From positions 1 to 64,000 of the forward strand of contig JAHKLY010000001.1 in assembly GCA_020854825.1 (NCBI GenBank): a stretch of DNA of 64,000 nucleotides, in the 5' to 3' direction. The stretch's first letter is position 1; every line of letters starts with the position of its first letter. This stretch comes from Microcaldota archaeon. GTDB lineage: Archaea > Micrarchaeota > Micrarchaeia > Anstonellales > JAHKLY01. Below are positions 1 through 8,680 of this stretch, piece by piece. Under the pieces are notes generated by a model that was not told the DNA's origin, made no database searches, and saw only the letters and a list, made by a program, of their open reading frames with translations. The position numbers and the translations under genes are program-made.

Positions 1-1701
1 AGTTATATTTTCACAATCATTAAGAGTTTGATTTACTCCTCCATCAAGCGAATAAGAACAATTACCTTCCCCAATAAGAGTATAATTCAAATCTATAGTT
101 GTTTTATTGTATGTTATATTTAATGGACTCAAAATATTTATAGTAGGATGAATATTTTCAATAGTTCTATTATCCGAAACTCCAATTATTCCCAATCCTT
201 CTTCCCAACACCTAATATTCCATAAATACGTTCCAAATTCAAGAATAGTTTCTAGGTTAGTTTCAGTTGAATTTTCTACAGAAGTAGAATTTTTTATTGA
301 ATCTTCAATAAATAAACTACATATACTTGAAGTAGAATTTTGATGATTTGTTATAAAACTAAATAAGACGGAATCTAAGGTGCTTGTTGCAGTTTCGTTT
401 TCAGGAGAAACCAGTTCAACAGTTGGCGCAAAATCTGGCGGAGTTACATGATATGGATACTCAACACTAGTTCCAATTCCACTGCAGTTAAACCTCACAT
501 GGATATATCCACTTAGGCCCCAACCGGAGCCCCAGCTGTTTTTAACTATCCAGTAGCTTGTGTCTATGTTCCCTGTGTCATTGTATCCCACAAGCACAAC
601 GCCATGGTTAAGGTCGTTCCAGTATGACTGGCCTGCGCAGGTAAATATGCCGCTGCTGTATGGGCTCCATCCGTTAGCATTTACTGCGATTGCAAGTGGG
701 CCATGGTCAATGAGCATCTGCTTAAGCTCTTCATTGCTCACATTTATTTCTGCCGGATTCTCTGCAGAATTGCGCGAGAAATACCCCTCAATTGTCCAAA
801 GCCTGTCGCCGTAGTCTGCGCACCTGTCCGAGCATAAAACTGGCGTTTCATTGCATGAGCCGGCATCACACCCATAGCTGTCAATTGCCTGGTACGAAAA
901 ACAGGCTTCGTCTAAGACTCCCTCTTCAATAATGTAGTCATACGCCTGGTTCATATTTCCCCCATTGCACCCATTATTATTGATGTTGTCGCATGAGACC
1001 TCGTGTTGTTCTGAAAGGTCAGGGTTAAGCCTAGACTCGTTCTGCTCAATGTTATATTTCGCTTCCATGGCACCCAAGGCTGAAAATGCCCAGCATGAGC
1101 CACAATATGCCTGGTTTTTAACTGATGTTGTCCACCCTAGCGGCGTGTCAAAGTACAAATAGTTTGATGCTGAATATACTGTCCCGTTCGGCGGGCTTCT
1201 CCAGTCCCATTCTGCATAATCGCTTGCATTGTAAATGCTCACGCCAAGCTCGCGCACATCCTCATATCTTAAGGCAGTTTGCAGGCCGCTTTTTTTTTCA
1301 AGCTCATCATGCGCTATGCCCGCGCCTAACAACTCACTAAGCCCCATTTCTTCCTCAAGTGCAGTGCCAAGCTTTGCCGGCTCGCCGTCTTCAACGCATA
1401 CTGCATATTCGCTTCCATTTTCGCGCAATGTTTTTACGGACTTTCCAATCTGTTCGCAATAAGAATACTCTTCACCGCACTTGCCTTTCAAAAAGTCCCA
1501 ACCTTCACAAGAAGTTCCATCTGGTAAGAAACAAACACCATATTGATTATTATTTTCATCAAATTGAAGTATATATTCATAATCTCCATATAGAGAAGAC
1601 AATTCATTGCAATAAACTGCCGAAGGATTCGCAAGCGCAAATAACTGGCCAAATAACATAAACATTACTAATATAGATATAATAAATATTCTTTTTTCCA
1701 T
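1..1701 (-). CDS. papain-like (C1A) cysteine protease, exported, C-terminal part outside the window
   Basis: Read on the minus strand from ATG at 1701; the frame is open to base 1, so the C-terminus is missing (567 codons visible). Residues 1-24 are a signal peptide ending LFALA. The papain triad is intact: Cys203 in CGSCWAF, His366 in LNHGVVLVGY and Asn388 in KNSWGSGWG; a GCNGG motif follows the Cys helix. After about residue 410 come Ser/Thr/Asn-rich beta-type repeats (VSPENET, LSPLNITY) like those of archaeal surface proteins. The likely role is an extracellular or cell-surface protease. Composition is mosaic: the catalytic core (about 380-1500) is near 50% GC, while both ends match the AT-rich neighbours. 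A TATA-like ATTTAAATA lies just upstream at about 1720-1730. Confidence 0.93.
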   Translation of the reverse strand, partial: MEKRIFIISILVMFMLFGQLFALANPSAVYCNELSSLYGDYEYILQFDENNNQYGVCFLPDGTSCEGWDFLKGKCGEEYSYCEQIGKSVKTLRENGSEYAVCVEDGEPAKLGTALEEEMGLSELLGAGIAHDELEKKSGLQTALRYEDVRELGVSIYNASDYAEWDWRSPPNGTVYSASNYLYFDTPLGWTTSVKNQAYCGSCWAFSALGAMEAKYNIEQNESRLNPDLSEQHEVSCDNINNNGCNGGNMNQAYDYIIEEGVLDEACFSYQAIDSYGCDAGSCNETPVLCSDRCADYGDRLWTIEGYFSRNSAENPAEINVSNEELKQMLIDHGPLAIAVNANGWSPYSSGIFTCAGQSYWNDLNHGVVLVGYNDTGNIDTSYWIVKNSWGSGWGLSGYIHVRFNCSGIGTSVEYPYHVTPPDFAPTVELVSPENETATSTLDSVLFSFITNHQNSTSSICSLFIEDSIKNSTSVENSTETNLETILEFGTYLWNIRCWEEGLGIIGVSDNRTIENIHPTINILSPLNITYNKTTIDLNYTLIGEGNCSYSLDGGVNQTLNDCENIT

Positions 1702-1818
1702 GAATACCTTTTTTAGGAAATATTTAAATTAGTGTCTATATGAAAAAAATTGAATTTCATTATTCTTTCCTAATTTTATGTTTTTTTTAGCAAGGCCATT
1801 TAGATCACAATCTATCAG

Positions 1819-1935
1819 AATTCTGTAACCCATTTATTAGAAGCAGGAGCAGACATAAGATATATCCAGCAGTTATTAGGACATGAAAATCTAAAAATAA
1901 CACAACAATACAAATGTAACAAACAAAAATATTAA
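1819..1935 (+). pseudogene. C-terminal remnant of a tyrosine recombinase (XerC/D-type integrase)
   Basis: The frame at 1819-1935 encodes [20 protein letters not shown] followed by [10 protein letters not shown] and a stop. This is the conserved end of the catalytic domain of tyrosine recombinases: the helix before the second Arg/His motif, LLGH with the catalytic His, and the start of the segment carrying the nucleophilic Tyr. Only about 38 codons survive. Upstream the frame is broken by a stop at about 1802 and the first catalytic Arg region cannot be read. It is therefore a dead fragment, marking past integration next to the compositionally mosaic protease gene. Confidence 0.8.
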
Positions 1936-2043
1936 TAAACTTGTAAAAATTAATTTAACTTTTGTTTTGTATATACTATTAAAAAATATTCAAAATGGAG
2001 CTAAACTATATGTTTTTAAATATTCCGTTCTCTATTAATCAAA

Positions 2044-2901
2044 ATGAAATTTTTATATATTTTAATTGTATTGCTATTAAGTATCCCAATAGTTTTAAGT
2101 ATCGACTCTTCAATATGCCAGAGCGCTAATCCAGAAGAAGAATATAAATCTTGTATAAAAATGCAGGAGCCATTAAAATTATTATGGGAACTAAAAAGTG
2201 ATGAAGTTGATAAATACTCTACTGATTTTTTTGCAGCAGATTCTGAATATAATTTATGCAGGTATAATACATGTGCAAAAGGATCAATAAATCCAATTAC
2301 AACAACAGAAATTAAAACAGATAATGATGAAAGTTATTGTATACAATTAATCTGCGAACCTTTATTAAAAGCATATAATAAAAAAATAAAAATCCTAGAA
2401 GCTGAAGAAGACAAATTAAGAAATGATTATAATCTAGCACAATGTGATAATTGTCTTATCCCTTTTTGTAGATATCAAATACATATAGATTGTACATATT
2501 TAGGAAAATTTTGCAAAGAAATTTCTTCAATAACAAATACAGATTATATTGGGTGTATAGAAACACCCATTGAAACCCCTTCAGTTAAAACTACTACTCC
2601 TCAAACAACTACTCCAAAACAAACAACAGCCTCTAAAACAATAACTACAAATCAACAAAACAAAACAAATTTACAAATTCTAAATGAAAACAAGATAGAT
2701 GAAATTTCAAAAAAGAATAATATTGAAATTAAAGAAATTGAAACAAAAAACGGCAAAAAGAAGATTATACTTACAAATCCTGATAATTCAAAAGCAAATA
2801 TTGCTAATAAAGATATGTATTATAAACAAAATGAAATAAAAAAACTATGTCAGATCAAATTGGGGATGTTCCAATTATTGGACCATACAAAGATTATATA
2901 A
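2044..2901 (+). CDS. unknown exported protein, Cys-containing with Thr-rich linker
   Basis: A 285-aa product. Residues 1-20 form a signal peptide (MKFLYILIVLLLSIPIVLS). A region of about 160 residues with many cysteines follows (around 12), then a Thr/Pro/Gln-rich linker (TPQTTTPKQTT) near residues 180-205, and a charged helical tail. A TATA-like TTTTTAAATA lies at about 2013-2022, close to the ATG. I recognise no family. The last ~20 residues look unnatural: the reading frame appears to slip at a seven-A run (2838-2844), and the +1 frame continues smoothly into the next ORF, so the two may be one gene of about 440 codons. Confidence 0.7.
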   Translation: MKFLYILIVLLLSIPIVLSIDSSICQSANPEEEYKSCIKMQEPLKLLWELKSDEVDKYSTDFFAADSEYNLCRYNTCAKGSINPITTTEIKTDNDESYCIQLICEPLLKAYNKKIKILEAEEDKLRNDYNLAQCDNCLIPFCRYQIHIDCTYLGKFCKEISSITNTDYIGCIETPIETPSVKTTTPQTTTPKQTTASKTITTNQQNKTNLQILNENKIDEISKKNNIEIKEIETKNGKKKIILTNPDNSKANIANKDMYYKQNEIKKLCQIKLGMFQLLDHTKII

Positions 2902-3362
2902 TGAAATTCTTTGATGACCAAAAAAGTGATGAAGAAAAAACAACAGATACTCAAGTTAACTTAGGAGTTGGAAAAAATGCTGCAAATCTATTTAACCAAA
3001 TGGACGGCACAGGAGATAAAGAACTATCTCTCTCAATTGGAAAAAATTTAATACCTACTTCTACTACTACAAAACCTTATGAATTTATTTTTGATCAGTT
3101 AGGAGGAACAGTAAAAAAAACAATGGCTCATGGATATAATAGTGAATATAATTCAGTTCTTGAAGAAGCAAGATTATTAAGAGAAAGCGGTTCAACATGG
3201 AGCCAGACAATCAAGCAAACTGCTTTTTTAGTTGGTGAAGCAAATGAAGGCAAGAGATGGTCACAAACGCTGTCAGCATATTCAAAAGATGAATTTAAAA
3301 CATTTGAAAGTAGAGTTAATCTTTATATTCTTCAAATGAAAGAAAATGGTGAACTTCAATGA
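2847..3362 (+). CDS. unknown protein; probably the C-terminal half of the preceding gene
   Basis: A 171-aa frame that overlaps the previous ORF by 55 bases. It has no ribosome binding site before the ATG at 2847, no signal peptide and no membrane helix, although it lies between two exported or anchored proteins. Adding one A to the run at 2838-2844 fuses it in frame to the upstream protein (NEIKK-TMSDQIGDVPIIG). The sequence is mixed alpha/beta and polar with no motif I recognise. As drawn it could be a separate translationally coupled gene, but a frameshift (real, programmed or a sequencing error) is the more natural reading. Confidence 0.6.
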   Translation: MSDQIGDVPIIGPYKDYIMKFFDDQKSDEEKTTDTQVNLGVGKNAANLFNQMDGTGDKELSLSIGKNLIPTSTTTKPYEFIFDQLGGTVKKTMAHGYNSEYNSVLEEARLLRESGSTWSQTIKQTAFLVGEANEGKRWSQTLSAYSKDEFKTFESRVNLYILQMKENGELQ

Positions 3363-4384
3363 AAATAGGAATAATTATATTTTTAATATTTATTTGTTTG
3401 ATGGGTTTTTATCTATTTTCAAATCCATCAATCCTCCAAGATAATGCTCCAGAAATCAGTAATGCTATTGAAACAATAAAAAATATGTTTGATAATAGTT
3501 TTACTCAGACAAACGGAAATAGTTATTCTCCCCAGGCAAATGAGATATCTACATATTTAAAAGAAAATAACCTAAACCTAATAGATATAAATAATGAAAA
3601 TGATTTTGTATTAATCAAATTTAGTTCTGATTCATTTTTAGATATGGATCAATTAATATATAATACAGCTTTAGAAGCATATAAAATATTTCAAAAACCA
3701 ATTAAGATAGAAGGATATTATTTAGAAGAACCCTTTTTAGCATTAGAAACAAATAATCCTAATGATGAGAATTCACTACAGTTTATAGATATAAGGAATC
3801 CAGAATTTATGATTGAAAATGATTTAATGATTTTTGATGTATTAGTTGAAGATATTAATATAAATGATAATTCAATTTTAGTTGAACTTCAATATGAAGG
3901 CTCAGAAAATGATTTTTTTAATGATTTTACTGCAATTTGTTTTGTAATTGTTCAAGATGCACCCCAAATATATGATATTTCTATTAAATATCTTAAAAAT
4001 AATTTATGCTTATCTATGAAAACAACTTCAATTGAGGTATTAAAATTTTATGATGGGGAAATTTCAATGGATCAATTTTTAGGAAATCTTAAATTAGAAA
4101 AATGCAGTTCTGAAAAAATAGATACACACAAATTAAATAATGAGCAGGAAAACCAGAATTTAAATGATTCTAAATTAAATAGCCAAGAATTAACTGAATG
4201 CCCCACAGGGGAAGAATTAGATTCATTAAGTGCTCAAAGCCAAAATAGGTTATTTGCTTTAATGGCTGCAGGAAAAGGAGATACGCCAGAAGGACAGGAA
4301 GCATATAAAGTAATGAAATTTTATCATGACTGCTACTCTACAGAAGTAGAAGAAATAGAATATCCTAATGAAGATGAAAGTTAA
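3359..4384 (+). CDS. unknown membrane-anchored extracellular protein
   Basis: A 341-aa product whose ATG overlaps the previous stop as ATGA (3359-3362), suggesting translational coupling. Residues 3-21 are a hydrophobic anchor or signal (IGIIIFLIFICLMGFYLF); the rest is acidic and Asn/Asp-rich. Two cysteines lie in the middle and three more toward the C-terminus (CSSE, TECPTGEE, DCYSTEVE). No family is recognised. Together with 2044-3362 it forms a three-ORF exported cassette just downstream of the integrase remnant, which fits an accessory surface system. Confidence 0.75.
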   Translation: MKIGIIIFLIFICLMGFYLFSNPSILQDNAPEISNAIETIKNMFDNSFTQTNGNSYSPQANEISTYLKENNLNLIDINNENDFVLIKFSSDSFLDMDQLIYNTALEAYKIFQKPIKIEGYYLEEPFLALETNNPNDENSLQFIDIRNPEFMIENDLMIFDVLVEDININDNSILVELQYEGSENDFFNDFTAICFVIVQDAPQIYDISIKYLKNNLCLSMKTTSIEVLKFYDGEISMDQFLGNLKLEKCSSEKIDTHKLNNEQENQNLNDSKLNSQELTECPTGEELDSLSAQSQNRLFALMAAGKGDTPEGQEAYKVMKFYHDCYSTEVEEIEYPNEDES

Positions 4385-4521
4385 AATAAATATCTGATCA
4401 AGCCACAAGTGGACAGTATAATTTTTAATCTATTGAAATTAAGTATTAAAAATATTTTTGAATATAAATTATGTATAAGTTTTAAAATTTTTATATATAA
4501 AAATTTAATTTGGTGAGAATT

Positions 4522-5442
4522 GTGTATGTTAAAGATATCAAATGGAAAAAAGGAATAAAAGTTAATGAATTAGTAGAACAAATGGGTTCAACAGGTTTTC
4601 AAGGTGTTGAACTCAAAAAAGCAGCAGATGTAATTATTAAAATGAAGAAATCAGGAGCTAAAATTTATTTAACATTTACATCTAATATGGTTACGTCAGG
4701 ATTAAGAGGATTTTTTGCACAATTAATTAAATTAGGTATGGTAGATGTAATAGTAACAACAGTCGGAGGAATAGAAGAAGACATTATGAGATCAATAGGA
4801 GAAAAATTTACAATTGGAGATTTTTATTCAGATGATGTTGAATTATATGAAAAAGGTGTTAATAGAGTTGGAAATCTATTTATTAAAAATGAAAGTTATG
4901 CTAAATTTGAAGATTGGATGAGACCTTCTTTAAAAAAACTTTATGAACAAAAAAAAATTTGGCCTGTTTCAGAAATGTTAAATGAAATGGGAAAAACAAT
5001 TGAAGATGAAAATTCTATATTATATCAAGCATCTAAACAGAATGTTCCAATATTCTGTCCTGCAATAACAGACGGTGCTTTTGGTTTTCATTTATATTTA
5101 TTCCAACAAGATAATGAGGGATTTGTTGTTGATGTAGTAAAGGATTTTGCAAATATTTTATTTTCTACATCACAAGATGAAACAAAAGGATTAATAGCAT
5201 TGGGCGGAAGCATTTCAAAACATCATGCATTATTAGCTTGTTTATTAAATGGTGGAATTGATTACGCAGTTTATTTAACTACGGCAAGATCTACCTCTGG
5301 AAGTATGTCCGGAGCTACTACAAAAGAGGCTAAATCTTGGGGAAAAATAAAAGATGACTCAGACGCAGCAACAGTAATAGGGGATGTAACAATAACATTC
5401 CCATTAATTATGTCATACGTTCTAGATGAATTAGGTATTTAA
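4522..5442 (+). CDS. dys: deoxyhypusine synthase
   Basis: Transfers the aminobutyl group of spermidine to a lysine of translation factor aIF5A, the first step of hypusine formation; NAD-dependent and cytosolic. The family is clear throughout: KDIKWKKGIKVNELVEQMG at the N-terminus, TFTSNMVTSGLRG, TTVGGIEED, the ITDGAFG segment, and EAKSWGKI near residue 275 carrying the catalytic lysine. Length (306 aa) is normal. I chose GTG at 4522 because GGTGA at 4512-4516 sits five bases before it; TTG 4510 and GTG 4513 overlap that site. The decarboxylase that follows starts on the next base, so the two are probably co-transcribed. Confidence 0.95.
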   Translation: MYVKDIKWKKGIKVNELVEQMGSTGFQGVELKKAADVIIKMKKSGAKIYLTFTSNMVTSGLRGFFAQLIKLGMVDVIVTTVGGIEEDIMRSIGEKFTIGDFYSDDVELYEKGVNRVGNLFIKNESYAKFEDWMRPSLKKLYEQKKIWPVSEMLNEMGKTIEDENSILYQASKQNVPIFCPAITDGAFGFHLYLFQQDNEGFVVDVVKDFANILFSTSQDETKGLIALGGSISKHHALLACLLNGGIDYAVYLTTARSTSGSMSGATTKEAKSWGKIKDDSDAATVIGDVTITFPLIMSYVLDELGI

Positions 5443-6489
5443 ATGGCAAAATTTATTTTACATAAATCAAAAGTATTTGAACAATACAATTTAATTAAAA
5501 AAAAAGCAGACTTAGTTTCATACAGCTTTAAAACAAATCAAGAAGTTGGAGAAATTTTGGAGATTGGTACTGACTGCTTTTTCAGTATTCACACAATTGA
5601 ATCATTGGAAAAAATTAAAGATAAAAAAAGAGTATGGTTTTTTGCTCAAGCCTGGGATAATAAAGAGATAGAAAAATTACTTTCTTTAGGTGTTGAATCT
5701 TTTGTTATTGATAATTTAAAGGATTTAGAACTAATATTTGAAATTTTAAAAGAAAAAGACATAAAAATAAACTTATTATTAAGAATGAGATTAAAAGAAC
5801 ATACAATACATACTGGAAAACATTTTGTTTTTGGAATGTATTCTGAAACTATAAATAATAAAATTAAAGAGATAAGAGAAAATTCTGAATTTAATAAAAA
5901 AATAAATAAATTAGGAATTCATTTTCATAGAAAAACCCAAAATGTTAGTGAATGGAATTTAAAACAAGAATTAGAAGATATTTTAGATAAAAAAACATTG
6001 GAAAATATTGATTATATCAATATTGGAGGAGGATTACCTTCAATATATAAAAATTTCAGTTCAGATATTTTAATAGATATTTTTGATAAAATCAAAGAAA
6101 CAAAAGAGTGGTTCAATAAAAATAATATTAAGATGATTATTGAACCTGGTAGATTTATTGCAGCACCTTGTATTGAATTAGAAACTTCAATAAAAAATAT
6201 TTATAATGATAATATTATTGTTAATGCATCTGTATATAACAGCGCAATGGACACATTTATTGCACATATTAGATTATTAATTAAAGATGAATTAAATACA
6301 AAGGATAAAGACGCTAAACCATATACTATAAAGGGTTGTACACCTGATTCATTAGACATATTTAGATATAGAATTTACTTAAAAGATCCAAAAATAGGAG
6401 ATAAAATTATCTTCCTAAATGCAGGTGCATACAACTTTCACACAAATTTTTGCAACCTACCAAAAATACAAACTGAGATTAAAGACTAA
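5443..6489 (+). CDS. PLP-dependent fold-type III (Orn/DAP/Arg) decarboxylase
   Basis: The 348-aa alanine-racemase-fold decarboxylase has the expected landmarks: the PLP lysine Lys30 (SYSFKTN), GIHFHRK in place of the HVGSQ loop, the glycine loop NIGGGLPS, EPGRF for phosphate binding, and a C-terminal GAYNFH. The active-site loop reads GCTPDSLD (Cys299) where ornithine decarboxylases have GPTCDGLD, so Cys and Pro are exchanged. It abuts deoxyhypusine synthase, which uses spermidine, so a role in polyamine synthesis (ornithine, arginine or carboxyspermidine-type substrate) is likely. The substrate cannot be settled from sequence alone. Confidence 0.85.
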   Translation: MAKFILHKSKVFEQYNLIKKKADLVSYSFKTNQEVGEILEIGTDCFFSIHTIESLEKIKDKKRVWFFAQAWDNKEIEKLLSLGVESFVIDNLKDLELIFEILKEKDIKINLLLRMRLKEHTIHTGKHFVFGMYSETINNKIKEIRENSEFNKKINKLGIHFHRKTQNVSEWNLKQELEDILDKKTLENIDYINIGGGLPSIYKNFSSDILIDIFDKIKETKEWFNKNNIKMIIEPGRFIAAPCIELETSIKNIYNDNIIVNASVYNSAMDTFIAHIRLLIKDELNTKDKDAKPYTIKGCTPDSLDIFRYRIYLKDPKIGDKIIFLNAGAYNFHTNFCNLPKIQTEIKD

Positions 6490-6526
6490 ATAAAGTAATT
6501 TAAATCTATTCACAGAAAATAATATT

Positions 6527-7039
6527 ATGAACTTAAAAAAACTGTTTTTAATGCAAATAACAAACGGCATCTCAGAGGAGATTTATACTATTTTAGACAT
6601 TAAAGATAAACAAAAATTAAAAAAAGAAGAAAATATGTATTATCTTAAAAAAGAATATAGAAACAAATTGAAAATTGTAATAACTGGAGGAGTATTTGAT
6701 ATTATACATTACGGTCATATTTATACTTTAGAAAAAGCAAAAGAAAGAGGAGACATATTAATAGTAATAGTGGCAAATGATAAAACAGTTTTCAAAAATA
6801 AAACCAGAAAACCAATACATTCACAAGAACACAGACAAAAAATTGTTAGTTCATTAAAACCAGTTGATTTATGTTTAATTGGAGAAGAAGATCCAATAAA
6901 AATGACAGAAAAAATAAACCCTGATTTAATAGTTTATGGATATGACCAAAAACCTTTTATAACCAATTATCCATATATTAAATTAGATAAAACAGAAGAA
7001 TATAAAACATCAAAAATTATTGAAGAATTAGGTATTTAG
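6527..7039 (+). CDS. cytidylyltransferase-family nucleotidyltransferase (FAD synthase RibL-like)
   Basis: A 170-aa protein whose residues about 47-170 are a complete nucleotidyltransferase domain: TGGVFDIIHYGH contains the HxGH motif (61-64), followed by RKPIHSQEHRQKIVSSLKPVD and YGYDQK, which resembles the GYDQ motif of archaeal FAD synthase (RibL). Such enzymes join a nucleotide to a phosphorylated substrate. The first ~45 residues are an extra lysine-rich segment not found in the short family members; Met37 is an alternative start. FMN is the best guess for the substrate; glycerol-3-phosphate or another alcohol phosphate is possible. Confidence 0.82.
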   Translation: MNLKKLFLMQITNGISEEIYTILDIKDKQKLKKEENMYYLKKEYRNKLKIVITGGVFDIIHYGHIYTLEKAKERGDILIVIVANDKTVFKNKTRKPIHSQEHRQKIVSSLKPVDLCLIGEEDPIKMTEKINPDLIVYGYDQKPFITNYPYIKLDKTEEYKTSKIIEELGI

Positions 7040-7047
7040 GTGATAAA

Positions 7048-8100
7048 ATGGATTTTTTAGAAACAGTAGTATTTGGAACAACTATATTAAACTATACATA
7101 TTTCTTATTCACAATTTTAGGAACTATTATTTTAGCTAAAATAGTATATTACATTCTTAAAGGAGCTATAAGCAGATTTACTAAAAAAACAAAAACAAAA
7201 TTAGATGATCTATTAATGTCTGCTTTAGAAAAACCATTTATAGTTTTAATCTTAATTTTTGGACTACAATTTGGTTTAGGGTTTTTATCTTTACCGAATG
7301 AATATGGAGAAACAGCACAAAATATTTTGGGAGTATTATTAACATTCACAATAGCATGGTTTGTAGTCGGCGTATTAAATTCATTTATTGAAAATTATGT
7401 TGAACATCTAACAAAACAAACAGAATCAAAATTAGATGATCAAATATTACCTATTTTCAAAAAAGGTATTTTTGCGATTGTTTTTATATTAGCTTTAATA
7501 AGTGCATTAAATAATTTTGGATATGATGTAACCGCATTATTAGGAGGGTTAGGTATTGCAGGTATTGCTGTTGCAATGGCTGCCCAAAGTACTTTAGGAG
7601 ATTTATTAGGAGGAGTAAATATATTTACTGGAAGACCTTTTGAAGTTGATGACTGGATAAGTTTTGGAGGAAAGGGAGGACAAGTTACTGAAGTAGGAAT
7701 GAGAAATACAAGACTTAAATCTTTTGATGGAACTTTATTAACAGTACCTAATTCCATTTTAGGAAAAGAAGTTATTGAAAATTATTCAAAAGCTGAAAAA
7801 AGAAGAATTAGGTTTAATATTGGTTTAACTTATGATACTTCTGCTAAAAAACTAAAAAATGCAAAAGATATTTTATTAAAAATTACAAAAGAAGTTGAAG
7901 GAATTGAAAAAGACAGCACAACAATTCATTTTAAAGAATTTGCAGATTCTTCAGTAAATCTAATGTTTACATATTATATTACTGATACCAGTAAATTTTG
8001 GGATATTCAAGATGAAGTTAATATGAAAATAAAAGAGCGCTTTGACAAAAATAAATTAGATTTTGCATTCCCAAGTCAGACTGTTTATTTGAAAAAATAA
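7048..8100 (+). CDS. mscS: small-conductance mechanosensitive channel (MscS family)
   Basis: A 350-aa membrane protein, longer than E. coli MscS. N-terminal helices are near residues 15-40, 60-80, 85-110 and 130-155, followed by the pore helix GGLGIAGIAVAMAAQSTLGD and the beta domain (VDDWISF, NTRLKSFDGTLLTVPN). The C-terminus is the alpha/beta cytoplasmic vestibule. It relieves osmotic stress by opening under membrane tension. The ribosome binding site GGTGAT overlaps the stop of the preceding gene (TAGGTGATAAAATG), so the two are probably co-transcribed. Confidence 0.93.
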   Translation: MDFLETVVFGTTILNYTYFLFTILGTIILAKIVYYILKGAISRFTKKTKTKLDDLLMSALEKPFIVLILIFGLQFGLGFLSLPNEYGETAQNILGVLLTFTIAWFVVGVLNSFIENYVEHLTKQTESKLDDQILPIFKKGIFAIVFILALISALNNFGYDVTALLGGLGIAGIAVAMAAQSTLGDLLGGVNIFTGRPFEVDDWISFGGKGGQVTEVGMRNTRLKSFDGTLLTVPNSILGKEVIENYSKAEKRRIRFNIGLTYDTSAKKLKNAKDILLKITKEVEGIEKDSTTIHFKEFADSSVNLMFTYYITDTSKFWDIQDEVNMKIKERFDKNKLDFAFPSQTVYLKK

Positions 8101-8129
8101 ATTTGATTAACAAGATATAACACAAAAGA

Positions 8130-8336
8130 TTAATTTGCTAAAGATAAAAAGTTAGAATTTAAACTCATTCTGAAATTGTACAAACCGTTTCCTCCTTGTT
8201 TCAAATAACCATTTAAACCAAAAATAGAACAAATGAGGTGTTTTTTCATAAATTTATCACAATCAGAGGACAAAAATTCTTTAAATAATTCCATTTTTTC
8301 TAATATTCTTTTTTGCCGGGATTCCCGGTAAATCAC
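8130..8336 (-). pseudogene. possible 5' fragment of an IS91-like transposase (weak)
   Basis: A 68-codon frame beginning MIYRESRQKRILEKMELFKE. The first ~35 residues resemble the opening of zinc-binding IS91-type transposases as I remember them, but the zinc-finger cysteines and everything downstream are absent and the remainder looks random. It lies in a 319-base gap (8101-8419) with no other gene. A 13-bp near-palindrome CCGGGATTCCCGG is at 8316-8328. It could equally be a chance ORF. Confidence 0.25.
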
Positions 8337-8358
8337 GATACTTTAAAAACCGACTTTT

Positions 8359-8381
8359 GAAAATGAAAGTCTTTCATTTTC
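8359..8381. repeat. perfect 11-bp inverted repeat
   Basis: GAAAATGAAAG and CTTTCATTTTC flank a single T, forming a 23-bp palindrome between the end of the relE-like gene and the small frame at 8130-8336. No T-run follows on either strand, so a terminator is not obvious. It may be a protein-binding site or the end of a degraded element. Confidence 0.7.
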
Positions 8382-8419
8382 TTAAGATAATATATAAGAT
8401 TAAACAAAAAAATAAGTTT

Positions 8420-8680
8420 TCATATAAAGCTGCGATACCATTTTTCATATTCTTTATGCGTTGCAAAACAGTGATGAATATAAAGTATGTCTTTTTCTTC
8501 TTCATAAACTAATCTTGCCTGTCTTGTAACATTTTCAACACACTGTGGAATACCATATTTCATGTGTCTTCTAGGGGGCATTTTTTCTAGTTTTTCAATA
8601 TGTTTTATAAAAAAGGATTGAAGTCTTTTATCAAGAGATAAAAACTCTTTTCTTGCCTGGGGAAGAAAAATAACTTTCAT
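8420..8680 (-). CDS. RelE/ParE-family toxin
   Basis: An 86-aa basic protein with the RelE/ParE fold pattern: VIFLPQARKEFLSLDKRLQ at the N-terminus, MKYGIPQ, and the strands ARLVYEEEKDILYIHHCF and HKEYEKW at the end. RelE-type toxins cut ribosome-bound mRNA; ParE-type toxins poison gyrase. The pattern with conserved Arg/Tyr at the end favours the RelE superfamily, but the activity cannot be assigned. Its ATG overlaps the stop of the antitoxin (TAATG at 8680), the typical antitoxin-first arrangement. Confidence 0.85.
   Translation of the reverse strand: MKVIFLPQARKEFLSLDKRLQSFFIKHIEKLEKMPPRRHMKYGIPQCVENVTRQARLVYEEEKDILYIHHCFATHKEYEKWYRSFI

Noticed and set aside
560-1661. Several plus-strand open frames of 65-100 codons
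   Set aside because: They are antisense to the papain-like protease; the GC-rich core opens spurious frames. The minus frame has a signal peptide and catalytic triad.
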